Shown: positions 62,767-64,000 of the stretch, one piece after another
Position numbering within the stretch: the stretch's first letter is position 1
Layout: every line of letters begins with the position of its first letter
Assembly: GCA_029339195.1 (NCBI GenBank)
Contig: JAPTJF010000090.1
Coordinates: 96,840-160,839, forward strand
DNA length: 64,000 nucleotides
Direction of reading: 5' to 3'
Source of the DNA: Micractinium sp. NFX-FRZ
Taxonomy: Eukaryota; Chlorophyta; Trebouxiophyceae; Chlorellales; Chlorellaceae
Made by a program: the position numbers and the translations under genes
The notes under the pieces: model-generated
Databases searched by the model: none
What the model was told of the DNA's origin: nothing
What the model saw: the letters and a program-made list of their open reading frames with translations, nothing else

Positions 62767-64000
62767 ATGGCAAACTTTGGGCCAAAGCCCTTGTCGGCGC
62801 TGGGCCGGCTAGCGGCCAGGCGGGGCGGCGTGGTGGCTCTGCAGGAGCTGCTGGGCGGTCAACCGACCACAGGGGGTGCCGCTCTGCTGAGGGGCGCCCT
62901 GCTCAGGTTGGTGCCCCGCATCTCCCGACCGTTCAGGCGCGCAGTGATGTTTGTGACAGCCTGATCGACGTGTCTAAATCCACGATTGCGCTGCACGCTC
63001 GTGCAGGGCCGCCCCCGAAGCCCTGGGCCCTGCTGCCACCCTGCGCCCCGCTTGGAGCAGCCTGCGCGGGTTCAGCTCGCTGCCACCCCACACGGTGAGA
63101 CTTGCGAAGCCCCACTTGCGTGACCTGGGCGGGGAGGGCAAGTGGTCGCCGCCGCCGCTGCCGCCTGCCAGGCGCGGCAGCAGCCTGTGTTCCTTCCACC
63201 GGGCGCAGCCTCGCTTCTCTGCTATTGCAAACGACCCACCACTACGCTGTGCCTCTTCAAGCGCATGTGCAGGAGCTGAGCATGCCGGCGCTGTCGCCCA
63301 CCATGTCGCAAGGCAACCTGGTGGCGTGGCACGTGAAGGAGGGGCAGGCGGTGGCCCCGGGCGACGTGCTGGCGGATGTGGAGACAGACAAAGCCACGCT
63401 GAGGCACGCTTTGCTGCACTGCTCTGCACCGCGCTGATTTGCTGGCATCGCGCTGTGCTGCACTGGCGCTGTGCGGTGCACCAGCTCACCCATTCAGCCT
63501 GCCCCGCCAACCCTGCTCCCGCCCGACGCTCCATCGTTTGGGGGATGGGAGAGCCAGCACAATAGTTTCATGGCGAAACCGCTGGCGCCTCCTGCTGCTT
63601 CCTTACACTTACTTTCACGCCGCTCTGCTACACCTGTCTTAACCGCTCTTTCGGTTGCTGCCTCCCCCCTGCTGTTGTGCAGCTGGGAGAACCAGGACGA
63701 GGGTTTTGTGGCCAAGCTGCTGGTACCCGAGGGGTCGCGTGACGTGGCGGTGGGCACCCCCGTTGCCCTCTTAGTGGACGAGGAGGAGCAGGTGGCAGCC
63801 TTCAAGGACTATGCTGCTGCCGGAGGCGCGCCTGCCGGCGCGGCAGCGGCGGAGCCCGCGGCGGCGGCGCCGGCGGCAGGGGGGCCGGTGTCCACCGCTC
63901 CGCCGGGCGTGCACCACGACAGCCGCATGGGGCCCGCAGCACGCACGCTGCTTGCAAACAGCGGGATCCCGGCGGACCTGGTCACCCCCACCGAGCCCCA
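62767..64000 (+). CDS. Dihydrolipoamide acetyltransferase, E2 of pyruvate dehydrogenase (mitochondrial), 5' part
   Basis: Transfers acetyl groups to CoA as the core of the pyruvate dehydrogenase complex. Exons seen: 62767-62906, 63007-63094, 63273-63403, 63683 to the right edge. Residues 1-75 form a basic, Leu/Ala-rich mitochondrial presequence ending [14 protein letters not shown]. The lipoyl domain follows: [39 protein letters not shown] with the lipoylated Lys in ETDKA, and [15 protein letters not shown]. An Ala/Pro hinge leads into the start of the E3/E1-binding domain ([16 protein letters not shown]). The catalytic domain lies beyond the window. The intron after ETDKATL must begin with GC (gag|gcacgc), because only that joins ATL to SWENQDEGF in frame. 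The start is chosen for the presequence. Confidence 0.93.

Overview
The window looks like nuclear DNA of a trebouxiophyte green alga (Chlorella/Micractinium/Auxenochlorella type). It is very GC-rich. Genes are densely packed on both strands and split by many short introns with mostly GTGAG/GTGGG donors and (t)gcag acceptors. The gene set is plant- and alga-like (plastid-type enoyl-ACP reductase, starch branching enzyme, DEX1, PAN/Apple secreted protein, MYND proteins), and TGTAA motifs occur downstream of several genes. The lineage is inferred from these traits, not from a database search. I resolved exon structures by hand; unless stated otherwise each chain of exons keeps one open frame through every junction.

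Layout, left to right. 1-3048 (-): DEX1-like FG-GAP membrane protein with a Gln-rich insert, running off the left edge. 3236-7146 (+): Gfo/Idh/MocA oxidoreductase sharing a short divergent promoter with DEX1. 7370-7632 (-): broken MYND-finger copy. 8744-10097 (-): membrane-anchored Lys-Ala-Glu coiled-coil protein. 10584-11830 (+): small YdhR-type monooxygenase. 13280-19659 (-): 19-exon aldehyde dehydrogenase. 20672-25046 (-): plastid enoyl-ACP reductase, divergent from 25287-30690 (+), a TMEM120/TMPIT membrane protein. 31205-35190 (+): 965-aa MYND protein. 35652-36652 (-): small, probably mitochondrial protein. 37310-37700 (+): second broken MYND copy. 38134-42036 (+): ArgJ-like protein that lacks the autocleavage motif. 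42652-43758 (-): small membrane protein, divergent from 44128-45996 (+), an intron-rich histone H2B. 46704-55802 (-): 22-exon starch/glycogen branching enzyme. 56437-58460 (-): secreted protein with two PAN/Apple modules. 59495-62524 (-): multi-spanning membrane protein, divergent from 62767-64000 (+), the pyruvate dehydrogenase E2 subunit, which runs off the right edge.

Metabolically the genes touch carbon storage (branching enzyme), acetyl-CoA supply (PDH-E2, ALDH) and plastid fatty acid synthesis (enoyl-ACP reductase), but nothing suggests an operon-like or clustered pathway; this is ordinary eukaryotic gene order.

The most unusual signal is architectural. In most of the large genes the introns hold decayed tandem copies of the adjoining exon edge ('exon echoes'), about 55-180 bp from the true edge, often with the splice site included. 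Other notable points are the ArgJ paralogue without its nucleophile, recurrent GC-AG introns needed to keep frame, twin 132-nt PAN exons, and three copies of one MYND segment.
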